Made by a program: the position numbers and the translations under genes
Shown here: in pieces, positions 12,590-24,983 of the stretch
Numbering within the stretch: position 1 is the first letter of the stretch
Layout of the letters: each line of letters starts with the position of its first letter
Assembly: GCA_023078685.1 (NCBI GenBank)
Contig: JALGAS010000003.1
Location: 4,154,001-4,218,000 of the forward strand
Source of the DNA: Neopestalotiopsis rosae
Taxonomy: Eukaryota; Ascomycota; Sordariomycetes; Amphisphaeriales; Sporocadaceae
Length of the DNA: 64,000 nucleotides
Reading direction: 5' to 3'
The notes under the pieces: model-generated
Seen by the model: the letters and a program-made list of their open reading frames with translations, nothing else
The model's database searches: none
Told to the model about the DNA's origin: nothing

Positions 12590-13215
12590 AATATTAATTA
12601 ATTAAACCACAAAACTAGAATTAATCGTGCTGATCGTAAGAATAATATTTAATAATATTTATTTATTAATCTTAAGTGAAACTTATTTAGTATTTAATGT
12701 CACGAATTTGGATGACTTGGCTTGCAGGTATCCCGCCGGTATGCACCAGCAGTGTGTTGTAATTATAAGCTGGTGAGCTCACATGAATGGAGCTCACTAA
12801 TTGCCTATCTATGGGACTATGAACCGGACTAACGTGGTGCCGGTGGCCGGTCACCCTCGGGATGGCTACTGCCATCATATTTAAGTTGATATTTATTAAG
12901 TTAATTAGTTGAATTAATAATTAAATTTGAGTTAAAGTCGTTTAATTTAAGTTTTATTTACGAAATCGGTAATTAAATGCGTTTTACTCACGCTATTTAC
13001 TCACGCTAATAATTAAATTAATAAATTTTACTTAAATAATTAGTGCAATTATTTAAATTTAAATTATTTTAATTAATGTAATTAATAAATTTATGAATTT
13101 AAGAAATTATTAAACAATAATTAAAGTAAGTAAAATAACGGGTTATTAAAGTTTTTAAATTAATGACAATTTATTTGAATTCTAATAATATTATTTGCTA
13201 AATTTTAATAATTAT
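12590..13215. other. Decayed repeat stretch around a 180-bp insert
   Basis: It has weak family A-like words (TTTGAGTTAAAG, TTTTACTCACGC) without recognisable termini. Apart from the insert at 12698-12877 I see no gene or other structure. Confidence 0.5.
12698..12877. mobile_element. 180-bp GC-balanced insert with 7-bp flanking repeat
   Basis: A stretch of normal base composition sits abruptly in strongly AT-rich DNA. It begins TGTCACGAATTTGG and ends CTACTGCCATCA, and both sides carry TATTTAA (12691-12697 and 12878-12884). TG...CA ends suggest a solo LTR, but the flanking repeat is 7 bp rather than 4-6 bp and may partly be chance in AT-rich DNA. No copy was found elsewhere in the window. A 63-codon minus-strand frame across it looks incidental. 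Confidence 0.45.
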
Positions 13216-13255
13216 TAGGATTGCAAATTAGTTAACTAATCATTAATTACGCGTA

Positions 13256-13558
13256 TATTATACCTTATAATACCGAAATATATTATAAAAATTTAAAAAA
13301 GCATAGATTATTAACGATAGGTTGGCCGAAGGCCAATCCCATATATTTGGGTTTATATTGCACCTTGTGGTATAGAAGTATAATATAAAAAAGCATATAT
13401 TACTAACGATAAATTGGCCGAAGGCTAATCCCATATATTTAGGTTTAGCTGCGCTAGACGCCAAGCCTAATCTGGCCATAAGGTTGGGCTACGCCCAATA
13501 ATTTAGCTGCGCTAAACGCTAAGCTTAATCTAGCTATAAGGTTGAGCTACGCCTAATA
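13256..13558 (-). repeat. Solo LTR of the 145-bp family (outer copy, split)
   Basis: The pieces 13256-13355 and 13506-13558 form one heavily RIP-mutated copy, starting TATTATACCTTAT and ending CCTAATA. The 5-bp duplication GCGTA flanks it (13251-13255 and 13559-13563). A second copy of the same LTR landed inside it. Confidence 0.85.
13356..13500 (-). repeat. Solo LTR of the 145-bp family (inner copy)
   Basis: This exactly 145-bp copy (TATTGCACC to CCCAATA) sits inside the outer copy of the same LTR. The flanking 5-mers GTTTA and ATTTA differ by one G/A change. It is less mutated than the copy around it. Confidence 0.88.
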
Positions 13559-13725
13559 GCGTAGTTTATTATAATTATAATTAATTAATTACTTGAGTAA
13601 AATTATTATAATTAATTAATTGCTTAAGTAAGATTACGTTAATTAGTTATTAAAGTAAGTAAAATTACGTAGTTTAATAATTAGTCCCTTAAAACTAATA
13701 ATTAAAACTAATCGTTGCAACCCTA

Positions 13726-14235
13726 ATAATTATATTCGATTTATAAAACTCGTTTAAGAATTAAACTTAAAAGAGTTTTTTAAATTTTAATAAAAATTAG
13801 CCGCTTATATAAACTCGACATAAAGATAGTAAAAATCGTAGAAGCAAAGACTTATAAAGTATTAACGGCTTTATTTATTTAACGTAATTATTACCACTTA
13901 TTAAAGAAATTCAAAGATTTTAAAAGATTTTAAGTTAATAAGTTATTAAATTATTTAATTAATTAAAAGACTTTGAATTAATTTAAACTCTCTCAAATAA
14001 ACGGGTAATTAACTCATTATTAACCTTAATTCTAATTAAGCTTAATAATATTTACGGCATAATTATTAAATGGACTAAGATCGTAAAAATGAAAATTAAA
14101 TATACGGTTTTAATAATTTTAAATAGCTTTCTTTTCTTTTATTAATTCATATAATTAAGAGATGGGTTTTTATTTATGGTTAACTTTTTAAATTAAAAGC
14201 TATTCACTTAAACTTTATGAATTTCATTAATAACC
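13726..14235. other. AT-rich stretch, no recognisable element
   Basis: I find no gene, terminal repeat or named family here. Scattered words such as AACTCGTTTAAG and TTTAAACTCTC hint at an old family A-like copy, but no ends are identifiable. Confidence 0.4.
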
Positions 14236-14699
14236 AAGGTTGCAAATTAATTAACTAATAATTAATTACGCGTAATTAATTAGTGGCTTTAGTAAAACTA
14301 CGTAGTTCAGTTATTAACAGTGTTGGCAGCTTGAGTTTAAGTTTTGAGTTTGAGTTTTAAGTTTGAGTTTGAGTTAACTCACTTGAGTTGAGTTTTACTT
14401 ACCGTTTTTAAAAACTTATTGAGTTTTACTCAAGCAACTAACTTACTGCACCTTATAATACAGAAGTGTATTATGAAAAAGCATACATTATTAACGATAG
14501 GTTGGCCGAAAGCTAATCCCATATATTAGGGTTTAGCTGCGCTAGACGCTAAGCCTAATTTAGCTATAAGGTTGGGCTACGCCCAATATAACTAAATTAG
14601 TGAGTTTTATTTAAGCTATTAATTAAATCAAGTGAGTTAATTAACTCAAAACTCAATAACTTAACGGTCTTTTTATTAAATTAATGGATTAATAAAGAC
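14236..14699 (+). repeat. Overlapping family B and family A MITE remnants
   Basis: CAAGGTTGCAAATTAA at 14236 is a decayed family B start. At 14318 a family A start (CAGTGTTGGCAGCTTGAG) interrupts it after TTATTAA. The family A part contains the solo LTR at 14444-14588. Right-hand ends of both MITEs could not be fixed. Confidence 0.6.
14444..14588 (-). repeat. Solo LTR of the 145-bp family
   Basis: This 145-bp copy (TACTGCACC to GCCCAATA) is flanked by the perfect 5-bp duplication TAACT (14439-14443 and 14589-14593). It is inserted in a family A MITE. Confidence 0.88.
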
Positions 14700-14949
14700 T
14701 AGGGTTGTAATTCATTTCTTTAATTAACTAAACGATTTAATTCTAATCAGCCTGGTAACTAAATTAATTTAGTTTTAATCAGCCCGGTAATTAAATTAAT
14801 TTAATTTTGATTTAATTTGATTTAGTTTAGTTATTAACTAATAACTAAAGAATTAATTAATTTTATTACTTTTATTTTTAATTAATAAAATAATTATTGC
14901 ATTAAAAAGAACTAAAGAAAATTAATAAATAGCCGTGAAAATGGTAATT
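14700..14949. repeat. Old MITE-like remnant (family D)
   Basis: It starts TAGGGTTGTAATTC and repeats the word AACTAAATTAATTTAG around CAGCC-type spacers. A similar stretch lies at 28222-28440. The right side is cut by the retrotransposon beginning at 14950. Confidence 0.4.
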
Positions 14950-15094
14950 TATTGGGCGTAGCCCAACTTTATAGCTAAATTAGGCTTAGCGTTTAATATA
15001 ATTAAACCTAAATATATAAGATTGGCCTTCGGCTAATTTATCGTTAATAATATATGCTTTTTTATATTATATTTTTATATTATAAAATATAATA
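14950..15094 (+). repeat. Left LTR (145 bp) of the gypsy-like element
   Basis: It begins TATTGGGCGTAGCC and ends AATATAATA. It is strongly RIP-mutated and in the same orientation as 24715-24857. Flanking 5-mers (TAATT left, ATTAA right) do not match, which fits a terminal repeat of a larger element rather than a solo LTR. Confidence 0.82.
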
Positions 15095-16575
15095 ATTAAT
15101 AGCATTATTGCTAATTAATTAGCTATAGGCTAATTACCTAATATTATACCCCGATTTAATAAATAAATTAATCGATCCTATTTTCCCCGATTATATTTTC
15201 CCTTTCCTTATATTATTATATTTTTTATATTATTATATTATTACCTCCCTTTTGCGAAGCTAAATATTAATATTAATAACGCTCGACGACGATATTTTAC
15301 GTTTATTAAAATTTATTAACGATTATTTTATCGTTAATTAGGTTTAAGGCCTAAAAAGGCAATTTAAGCTTATTCGCGAATATATAATAATATATAATTT
15401 TTAAGCTTAAGAACGATATAAAGCCGATATTATTAAAATAATCGAAATAAGCCGCTAAATTAGCGCCGATTTACCGTTATATTTATTAAGCTAGCTTTTA
15501 AATAAATTAATTATTCGGCGAATTATTAAGCAAGCTATTTAAGCTATTAACGCCTAAAGCCTAAAATTATCGGCAAAATTAAACGATTAAAATAATTTTA
15601 ATTTAAAGCGTTAATATAAGCGTTCGGAAAAAGCCCCTTATATTTCCGGATTTTTCTTTATATTTTTATTAAATTTAAAAACTTTATATACGCATAAATA
15701 GCTATACTAAAATTAGCTTTTGCTAAATATAAAGGAATTAAATATATTAAAGAAAAAAATATTAATTAGGCTAAATACCTCGCTAAACCCTTTATAAAAA
15801 ATATAAATTAATCCTAAATATACCCGTTTAAAAAAACCGAGCTAAATTTAGCTAATAATTATAAAAACCTAGCCGATAAATTTAAGCCTAAAAATAAATA
15901 TAAAGCAAAAATCCGATTTATCGACGATTTATATAACCGTTTCCGGATTTAAATTTTATTTATAAAAAAATATTATTAATATTTTTTTATTCACGCAAAA
16001 TATATTATCCCTAAATTAAATTATATTATTTTTAAATTATAATATTTTAAATAGCTTTTTAAAAATATTAATTAGCTAAACGTAAAATTAAAAAAAAGCT
16101 ATAATAATATTAAATTAATTAAACGCGGATAAATTGCTTCGCCGTATAATAATAGCGGTATTTATAATTTTATAAAATATTATAAATAATTCGAACGGCG
16201 TTTTAAATAAAGCTTTAATAATAATTACCGAATCGGCTTAAATTTTTACGGCTAAATAAAATAATATATAAAATAATAAATTAACCCGTTAAAACGTGGA
16301 AAAAATCGGATATTTTTATTTTAACGTAAAAGATTTATATAGCTAAAATAATTACGTTATTATAAGCTATTAATTATATTAATATAATATATATATTTTT
16401 ATAAATTTAATGCGCGATTACGTAATTAAATCCCCCGAGCGCCGCGAATTCGTAACCGTAAATTTTTTATAATTATTAGAAAATAATGCCTAATTTTAAT
16501 ATTATAATTTAAGCCGTATAATTAAAAATATAATAATATTAAATTTCGATTAAAATTTATATTAATTAAAAAAGC

Positions 16576-16720
16576 TATTGCACCTTGTGGTACAAAAGAG
16601 TGGTGTAAAGAAGCATATATTACTAACGATAGGTTGGCCGAAGGCCAATCCTATATATTTGGGTCTAGCTGCGCTAGACGCTAAGCCTAATCTGGCTATG
16701 AGGTTTGGCTACGCCTAATA
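16576..16720 (-). repeat. Solo LTR of the 145-bp family, nested
   Basis: This 145-bp copy is flanked by the perfect duplication AAAGC (16571-16575 and 16721-16725). It lies inside the internal region of the full-length element of the same family and is only lightly mutated, so it arrived later. Confidence 0.9.
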
Positions 16721-18539
16721 AAAGCGCTTTAAAATAAATAAAATTAAAACGCTTATATAATTTAAAAAAGCTTAATTTTCGTAAAATAACGTATATTAGG
16801 ATAAAAATTATAAATTATAAATATTAAAAATTATTCGATTATATAAAACCGTAAAATTTAATTATTAATTTTAATAATTTAATTAATTATATAATAAAAC
16901 GTATTTAGGTTTATAAAAAAATTTTATATAGCTTATAATATATACCGAAACAAATAATTAGCTCGCGTATATAAAAAAGAAATAAAAAGCTTATAAAAGT
17001 AAATTAAGCTAAATTTAAGCCGAAAAATCGTCGCTAAATAATATATTTATATAAAATTATATTTTATTTTAATTTATTATTAAAGCCCCGTTTTAATAAA
17101 AATTTTTATTAATATAATTTATTATTATATTATCATAATTATAACGATTAATATAAAGAATTAAATAACGAAAACGATTTTAATTAAATATATCGTAAAA
17201 GCTACGATAATAAATCCGGCTATAACCGCTATAATAAATTTAATAATAATAAATTTAATAATCGCGGTCGTTAAAATAAAAATAACTAATTTTTTAATAA
17301 TAATTCCTAACGAAACCGATCCTAAAATATTTAAAACCGCGATTTTAATTAATAGCGTAATTTTAATTATTAAGATCGTATATTTAATTAATAAATTCGC
17401 AATTAGCGCGATTAATAACGCGGCTATAAAGGCTTTCGCGGAAATTTTCGTAAACGGGGCCGCGAACGCGGTTTCCGACGCTAAATTAAATTTAAATAAA
17501 ATAATATTATATATACGGGTATTAAAAAAAAGCGAATTATTAACGTAAACGATAATAATTTCGAAATTACCGAGGTATAATTATAAAAAAAAGGTTTTTA
17601 TTTAATAAATATAAATTAGGATAATAATTATATTATTAAAAATTTAAATTAATATATTTATATTTCGCTTTAATATAAAAATAATAAAATTAAAATTATA
17701 TAGATTTATCGAAAATATAATAAAAAAATTTTATTCGATCGTTATATTTTTAATATATTTTCGTAAATATTTATATATTTTTTAAACCGAAAAATATATA
17801 ATAATAAAAGCAAATTCTTTTTATATTTTTAGCATTTTTAACGGGTTAAAATATTAAAAAATAATAAATTTTTTATATATTAGCATAATTATAAAATAAA
17901 CTATAAAATAAACCGCTAACGTAAAAATACCGTTAGCCGTAAAGGCTTATCGAACCGGAAAAGTTTTTTATTTATTACGCTCGGAAATATTATATTTTTT
18001 ATTAAAAATTTTTTTTTAAAAAAAACCCGGAATTACGATATAAAACCCGGTTTTTAAAAAAGATTATTTTAATTATAAGCGGTATTAATTTAAATGCAAA
18101 TTTAATAATATATATATATATTTATTTTTACGAATAAAAGGCTTATAATTATTATATAAATACCGGTATTTTTTATTAAATAATTAACCGCGAATAATTA
18201 AACGTATTTTTCCTAATATATATTATCGATATTATATAATCGATAAAAGCTATAAATATAAATAAATAATAATAATAATAAAGCTTATAATAATTAAATT
18301 CTAAGCTATAACGTATAATTAATAAAAATTATTTAAATTAATTAATATAAAAATTTAAATATAAATTATATTTATGCTTAAATTTAAATTTTTATTAAGA
18401 ATTTTTTAATTATATTTATATAGCGCGATAATTAATTTTTCCACGAAAAAGATTTAGCTTGCTTTTTGCTAAAATTTCGCTATACCGATAAAATTTCGCA
18501 AAAAAGCCCGCTTAATAAATTAATAAATTATAATAATAA

Positions 18540-18684
18540 TGTTGCACCTTGTGGTACAGGAGAGTGGTGTGAAGAAGCATATATTACTAACGATAGGTTG
18601 GCCGAAGGCCAATCCTATATACTTGGGTCTAGCTGTGCTAGACGCTAAGCCTAATCTGGCCATGAGGTTGGGCTACGCCCAACA
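18540..18684 (-). repeat. Solo LTR of the 145-bp family, nested, near-intact
   Basis: It has TG...CA ends (TGTTGCACC to GCCCAACA), 145 bp, and the perfect duplication AATAA (18535-18539 and 18685-18689). It keeps all three internal palindromes and almost no RIP changes, although the surrounding retrotransposon is heavily mutated. Confidence 0.93.
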
Positions 18685-21600
18685 AATAATTAATATAATT
18701 ATTTTTTTAAAATAATCGCTTTTATATTAATATTATATATTAACCTTTTTAATAACCCGGGTAAAAATTATATATTTACCGCATTTTAAAATAAAGCATT
18801 AAATACGGTAATATACGCGTTTACGGATAAAATCGTAATAATATTTAATAATTCGTCGGAGCCGATTACGATAAAACGCAAAATTAGGATAAATAATATC
18901 GCCGATATAAACGATAACGGCTAAATTACGATTATTTTAAAAAAGGCTTTATAATTTAAATAATTATAGCGCTAAATTTATCCGCGTTAAATAACGCAAA
19001 TAAAAATTCGCAATTTATTAATAAAATTAATATTAACGAATAAATATTAAAATATTTTTATAATAATATTATATCGATAAAAGTTTTTTAAAACGCTATT
19101 ATTATTTATAAACCGGGCGCAAATTATAATATATTATCGTTAAATATAACCCGGCCGAAAAACGTTAGCTTATTCGAAATATAATACGGTATATATATTT
19201 ATAATATAAATTCGTAATAGGTAAAAAAGCTTAAAAAGCTAGCCGATCGGTTTAAAATCTTTTAAACCGTTAAAAATATTATTAATATACCCGACGATAA
19301 AAAAATAAAAATCCGCTTTATAAACGGCTAATAAAATTAACGTATAACCGCGAAAATATATTAAATCGGTATACGCGACCGCGCTAATATAAATAAAATA
19401 TTAAATAAAATATATAAATTTATAAAAAATAACGGTTTAAAATTCGAATAATAATTTTAATTAATATTTTTTGTTTATTTAGCTTTTATAATATATAAAA
19501 TAATAAGAAAAAAAATTAATAATTAATATATAAATATTTAATAAAATAATTATATTAAATATTTATTTATTATTATTTTAAAACGTAATAATCGCGAAAA
19601 TTCGGGGACGGGCGTTTTTTTATTATAAATATAATAATTTTTTTTATTAATTATTTATATATTTAAATAATAAAAATATAATAATAATTATATTTTTAAA
19701 AAAGCTAAAAATATTTAATATTATTTTAATAAATTATAAAATATCCCCGGTTTATATATAATAATTTATAAATTAAATATTAATATATTTGCGCGATTAC
19801 GCCGATTTTTTTATTAACGATATTTTTAATATATTATTATATTAAATAATAATATATTAAAAATATTTAAAGCGTATTTTAAGCTTTTAATAAAAAAATT
19901 TGCGCTTTTTTTAAAAAAAATTTAATTAAATTTCGGATTAATTAAAATATTAAATTTTTTCGTAAACGGATTAGGAATATTTACGACGAAAAACGGAATT
20001 AAAATAATTAAAAAGCTTAAAATACCGGCTATTTTAAATATTTTCGAGAATTATATCGGTTTTACGGGATATTTATAATAATTCGTTTTATATTATATAT
20101 AAAAAATTAAGCTATTATAAACCCGAAAAATTAATATTTCTGCTTAAAGCCGCAAAAATGGCAAAATTTTTAAAATTACATTAAAACAAAAAAAATAAAT
20201 AATAAAAATAAAATTTATATTTATAATATTAAAATTTTAATCCTTCGAAATTATTTAAATTTAATTTAATAACGTAATATATTTAATATATTAAAACCTT
20301 AATAAAATAACGTTTATTAAATTCGACGCTTTAAAAAAAGCTTTAAAATTATAATTTTTTATTTTATACGGCCCTAAAATAATAAATATTTATATATTAT
20401 AAATATATAACCGATTATATTTAAAAATAAAATATTTATAATTTATAAAATAAGCTATAAAGCTATTAAATTAAAAGTCGCTTATTTTATTTAAATATAC
20501 CGTATAAAGCGCGTTTAAATATAATTTTATAATATCCCGATAATAATAATAACCGATTATTAAGCTATTAAAAGCGTAATTTAATAAATAAATTTAAAAT
20601 TTATAAATACGGTAAAAAATAATATTAAGCTTATAATAACGTTAATTTATTTAGCCTAATTTAATTTAAATATATAATATATTCCCGGTTATATAAATTT
20701 AATTTTTAATATATTATTTAATTTTCTTATAATAAAAAATAACGGAAATAAATATTATTATAATACCGACCGAATATCGCAGCTTAACGATATTATTAAA
20801 AAATTCGGTTATTACGCGGTATCGTAATTAATTATTAATTTTAATTTTAAAGTTAAAATTATCGCAAAATATTAATATAATAAAAAATAAATAACCTTAA
20901 TCGACGGTATATATTAAATATAAACCCGGCTCGATAAATTCGCTTATAATAAAAAAAAAGCTTTAAAAAACAGATATCGCGATTAAAAATCCTAATTAAA
21001 ATAAATTACCGATATAAATTATAAAATAAATTAATTTTATACGTTTTTTTTAAAAAAATTTTATATTTTATTAATATATATAAATAAGCTCCTAAAAATA
21101 ATTTACGACGATATTTATTATTTCGGACCTAAGCAAATAATTTAAAAATTATAAAATTTTATTATTTATAAATTAAAACGGAAAATTTAACGATATATCG
21201 ATTATTATCCGTTTTATTTTAGAAACCGTATAAATAAAAGGCAAAAATTCGGATATTTATAATTAATTAATAGTTTTAATAAGCTTTTTAATATAATAAT
21301 ATAAAATTTTATCGTAAAATTATTAAAAATTTTATTATTTAAATTTATATAATATATATTTAAATATAAAACTTTAACGCTTATTTTATAATTATTTATA
21401 AATTCGCTAAACAGCGATTATTTATTTTAAAATATATCCGAATAATAATTAAAAAATAAAATAAATAAATTACGAAAAGCGTTATAATTTATAATTAAAG
21501 CTATTTTTTTTAAATTATTTCCGATAAAAACCCTAAATTTACGGGCGTATTTTAAAAATTTTTTTAAATTCGCTACGGTATTAAAATAGTATTAATAATA

Positions 21601-24600
21601 AATTAATACCTATAAACCGACGGAGAATCCGAACGCATAAATTAAAATATTGAAATCGCTATCCGGTATTATATCGAAGCCTTTTTTAATATATTTTAAA
21701 ATAAAATAATTATTTTTTTATAATATTATTTTAATAATATACGCTCGGAAATATTAAAATATTTATTTAATAAAATAATATTCGGTTTTAAGCTAATTAT
21801 AATATTATTAGCTTTTAAAATTCTATATTACGATATTAATTACGAAATAACGAAAAGGAATTATTAAATAAAAATAAAAATAATTATCGATTTCGCGGCG
21901 GATATAATTAAGCTTAAATATAATAAAATACGAAACCCGGCTATATTCGACGTTAGCAATATAATATATTTACGATTATATCGCGGGTATAAATTATTAA
22001 GAAATTTATTACGAAAATAATTTAATTAACGAATTAAATTATTTACGATTTTTTATAAAATAAATAATTTAATATATAAATTTAATTTTCCGCGAATATA
22101 ATAAATATACCGTATTATATTAATTTAATAATTATTTATTATTTTTTCGGGTCTTAACCCCGTTAATTAAAAGCGCTAATTATTATTAAAATATATTATT
22201 ATAAAAAAACGACGAAAATTAAAAAAATTATAAAATCGAACGATTTATAAATAAATATATTAACCGCTAATACGGGCGGCCTAATTTAAAATATTTAATA
22301 AAATAAAAAAGGTATTTTTTTTATATATAATTAATAATATTCTAGAAATTATTTAATAAATAATGCCGCGGAATTAATTAACGCTTATAATAAATTATAT
22401 AAGCTAATAATAAAAAAATTAAAAGCAAAAAAAACGAGTTTTTAAAAAAATTATTAATAACGGACGAGGATTAAAAAATTATAAATAATATCCCGAAAAC
22501 GAATATCGAAATTAGGCTCTTTTTAAAAAAAGCTATTATATCCGCTAATTAATAATATTACGCTAAATATTATAATATCGCCGGAATTATAAATTTAGCG
22601 CTCCCGGCCGCGGAAAACGAATAATTAAAAAGCCCGATAAACGACCGCTTACGGTATTTAATAAACGAATAATTAATTTTTTATAAAATAATTAAGCTTT
22701 ACGTATTAAAAATATTAATTTTATATTAAATTTTATTTTTAATATCCTAATTAAAATAATTATATTTATTATAACCGCTTATTATAATTTATCGATATTA
22801 AATTAATATTTAATTAATATATATTAAATTAAATTTATATTTAATAATATAATAATAATATATTTTTTTCCGACGGAGGCACCCTAAATAGCTTCGGTAA
22901 TTACGAATATAAAAAAAAATAATTATTATTTTTTAAAAAATAAAATAATTACGAGGCCGTTAATAATATATAAAAATTATTTTTAATATTTTAAAAAATA
23001 TAAAAAAAATTATTAAAGCCTTATATAATAATAATAAGCTTTATATTTATTATATTAATAGCGTTATTAAAAATAATAATATAATAATAATAACCGATAA
23101 ATTAGATCGACGCTATTAAATAACGGTATTTATCCTAATATTGCTATAGCGATAAATTAATAATAATATTTTTAAAAAAACGATATAATATTTATTAATT
23201 ATTATTTTAAATAAATTATATAATAATTTAGCTTTATACCGAAAAATCGCCGAATTATTATAAATTATTATAAAATAAAATAATAAAATTAATTAAAACC
23301 TTAAATAATTTTTATTTTTTAACGTCGCCTTATTATAGCCCGAATAATTAAAAGCGCTATAAATTTATAATAGCGCTTTTAAAAAATTTAGGATTTTGCT
23401 AAAAATAATTTAGGAATTTTTATAAAATACCGGTTTTAAATAATTTATTTTAAATCCTGCCGACCGAATATTATCCGCTTTTTAAAAAGATTTTTAAAAA
23501 TTATATATATTTAATACGAAACCCCATATGGCGAAAAAAAGCCTAAACGCGAATAATTCGCTTATTATTTTAAAAATATAATTTATATCGAAAATAACTG
23601 CAAAATCGATAATTTTATTAAAAATACGGATAGCTCGGATATAAAAAAGGAAATTAATTAAATTAAAACCTAGCTAAATAATAGCAAATAAAATTTAAAT
23701 TAGCTAGCTATTATTATTTATATTATTAACGAATTAAAATTAAACGATTTCGACGACGATATTCGGTTGTTATTATTTAAAAAAAATTTATATTTATAAC
23801 CTTTTACGTCGATATAATAAAGCTTAATAATATTATTATTAATAAGCCGGATATTAAAGCTAATAAATTAAAAATAAAATTAAAAAAATATATTTAAAAC
23901 GCTTTAAATTATTATATACCCGAATTAATTATTAATATATTTTCGTTTATTAATTATTAAAAAAAATTTAAAATATAATTAATAATATAAATTAAATTTT
24001 CGAAATTAAAATAAAAATTATTATTAATAAAATAATAATTAAAAATAAGGGCTTTTAAAAATTATTAGCATAACGGGTCGAGGCCGAAATTATTAAATAA
24101 ATCGAAAATAATGCTATCGCTAAATTAATATTAATTAAGCTCGATATAACGATAAAAGCCGTAATAGCAAAATTTCATATTTTAACGCCCCGCAAATTAG
24201 GAATTATACGATTATTAAATAATAATTTATTATTTTTATTTTTATTTATAACGGCTATATTTAAAACGGCTATATAATCGAATAAACGATAAATTATATT
24301 AAAAATTATAATAAAAAACCCGATTAAGGGTTATATTATAATTAATAATAAAATAAGCAATAATAATAAATTTATCCTTAATAAATCTAAACCGGCCTAA
24401 AACCTTATGCCGTTAAGCGCGCTTAGGACGACGACGCAAAATTCCTGCTTAAGCGCACTCGCATAATTTATAAGCGTTAAATTACCCCGACGGGAATTAT
24501 AATAAAATAATAATGCGGTGGAATAAGATAACGATATAATTAAATAAAATGATAATATAATAATAATAAAATAATAATATAATAATAATAAATTAAAACG

Positions 24601-24714
24601 GAACGATATATTAGCAATAGCGTAATAATAAATTATAATAATAATAATTAATTTTAATAATAACTTAAGCATAATATATAAATATATATTTAATAAAAAA
24701 AAGCGAACGGGAGG

Positions 24715-24857
24715 TATTAGGCGTAGCGTAATTTTATGGCTAAATTAAGCTTAGCGTTTAGCGTAATTAAACCTAAATATATAGGATTGGCTTTCGGCTA
24801 ATTTATTATTAATAATATATGCTTTTTTATATTATACTTTTATACCACAAGGAGCAA
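24715..24857 (+). repeat. Right LTR (143 bp) of the gypsy-like element
   Basis: It begins TATTAGGCGTAGC and ends AAGGAGCAATA. It is preceded by the purine tract and its flanks do not duplicate each other (GGAGG left, TAATG right), as expected for the 3' LTR of a complete element. Confidence 0.82.
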
Positions 24858-24983
24858 TATAATGCAATTAATTTAATTGCATGAAATCCGGACTATAACT
24901 TAATTAACAATAATTAATTAAATTTTAAACTGCAATTACACTTTCTGCAGTTAATTGCCGAATAATTGCTAATTCATAATTAT
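24858..24983. repeat. Family C MITE fragment
   Basis: It contains ATGAAATCCGGACT and CTGCAGTTAATTGC, which are family C words, without a recognisable terminus. Confidence 0.45.

Larger units (their letters stand above)
13216..13725 (+). repeat. hAT-like MITE, family B, carrying two nested LTRs
   Basis: The ends TAGGATTGCAAATTAG and CGTTGCAACCCTA are RIP forms of CAGGGTTG and CAACCCTG. A perfect 8-bp duplication ATAATTAT flanks it (13208-13215 and 13726-13733). About 205 bp belong to the MITE. The rest is the nested pair of 145-bp-class LTRs. Confidence 0.85.
14950..24857 (+). mobile_element. Gypsy-like LTR retrotransposon with 145-bp LTRs, RIP-dead (9.9 kb)
   Basis: Two same-orientation copies of the 145-bp LTR lie at its ends, and neither has its own target duplication, unlike the solo copies. 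Outer flanks are TAATT and TAATG (4 of 5 match). A purine-rich tract (24701-24714, AAGCGAACGGGAGG) abuts the right LTR as expected for a plus-strand element. Around 19790-20130 the plus strand shows a decayed reverse transcriptase, with FIND in place of FIDD near 19805 and then the palm/thumb motifs VNGLGIFTTKN and ENYIGFTGYL, known from a fungal gypsy subgroup. Two solo LTRs are nested inside. It is riddled with stops. Confidence 0.82.

Noticed and set aside
12687..12878. 63-codon minus-strand frame over the GC-balanced insert
   Set aside because: It coincides with the insert's borders and runs into both flanking repeats; no protein family is recognisable.
13258..13479. Minus-strand frame beginning MARLGLASSAAKPKYMG, also seen at 31038-31226
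   Set aside because: It recurs because it lies across copies of the 145-bp LTR, not because a protein is conserved; its ends run into unrelated flanks.
24397..24672. 91-codon minus-strand hydrophobic frame
   Set aside because: It lies in the decayed 3' part of the plus-strand gypsy element, and the Leu/Ile/Tyr runs are an effect of AT-rich sequence.
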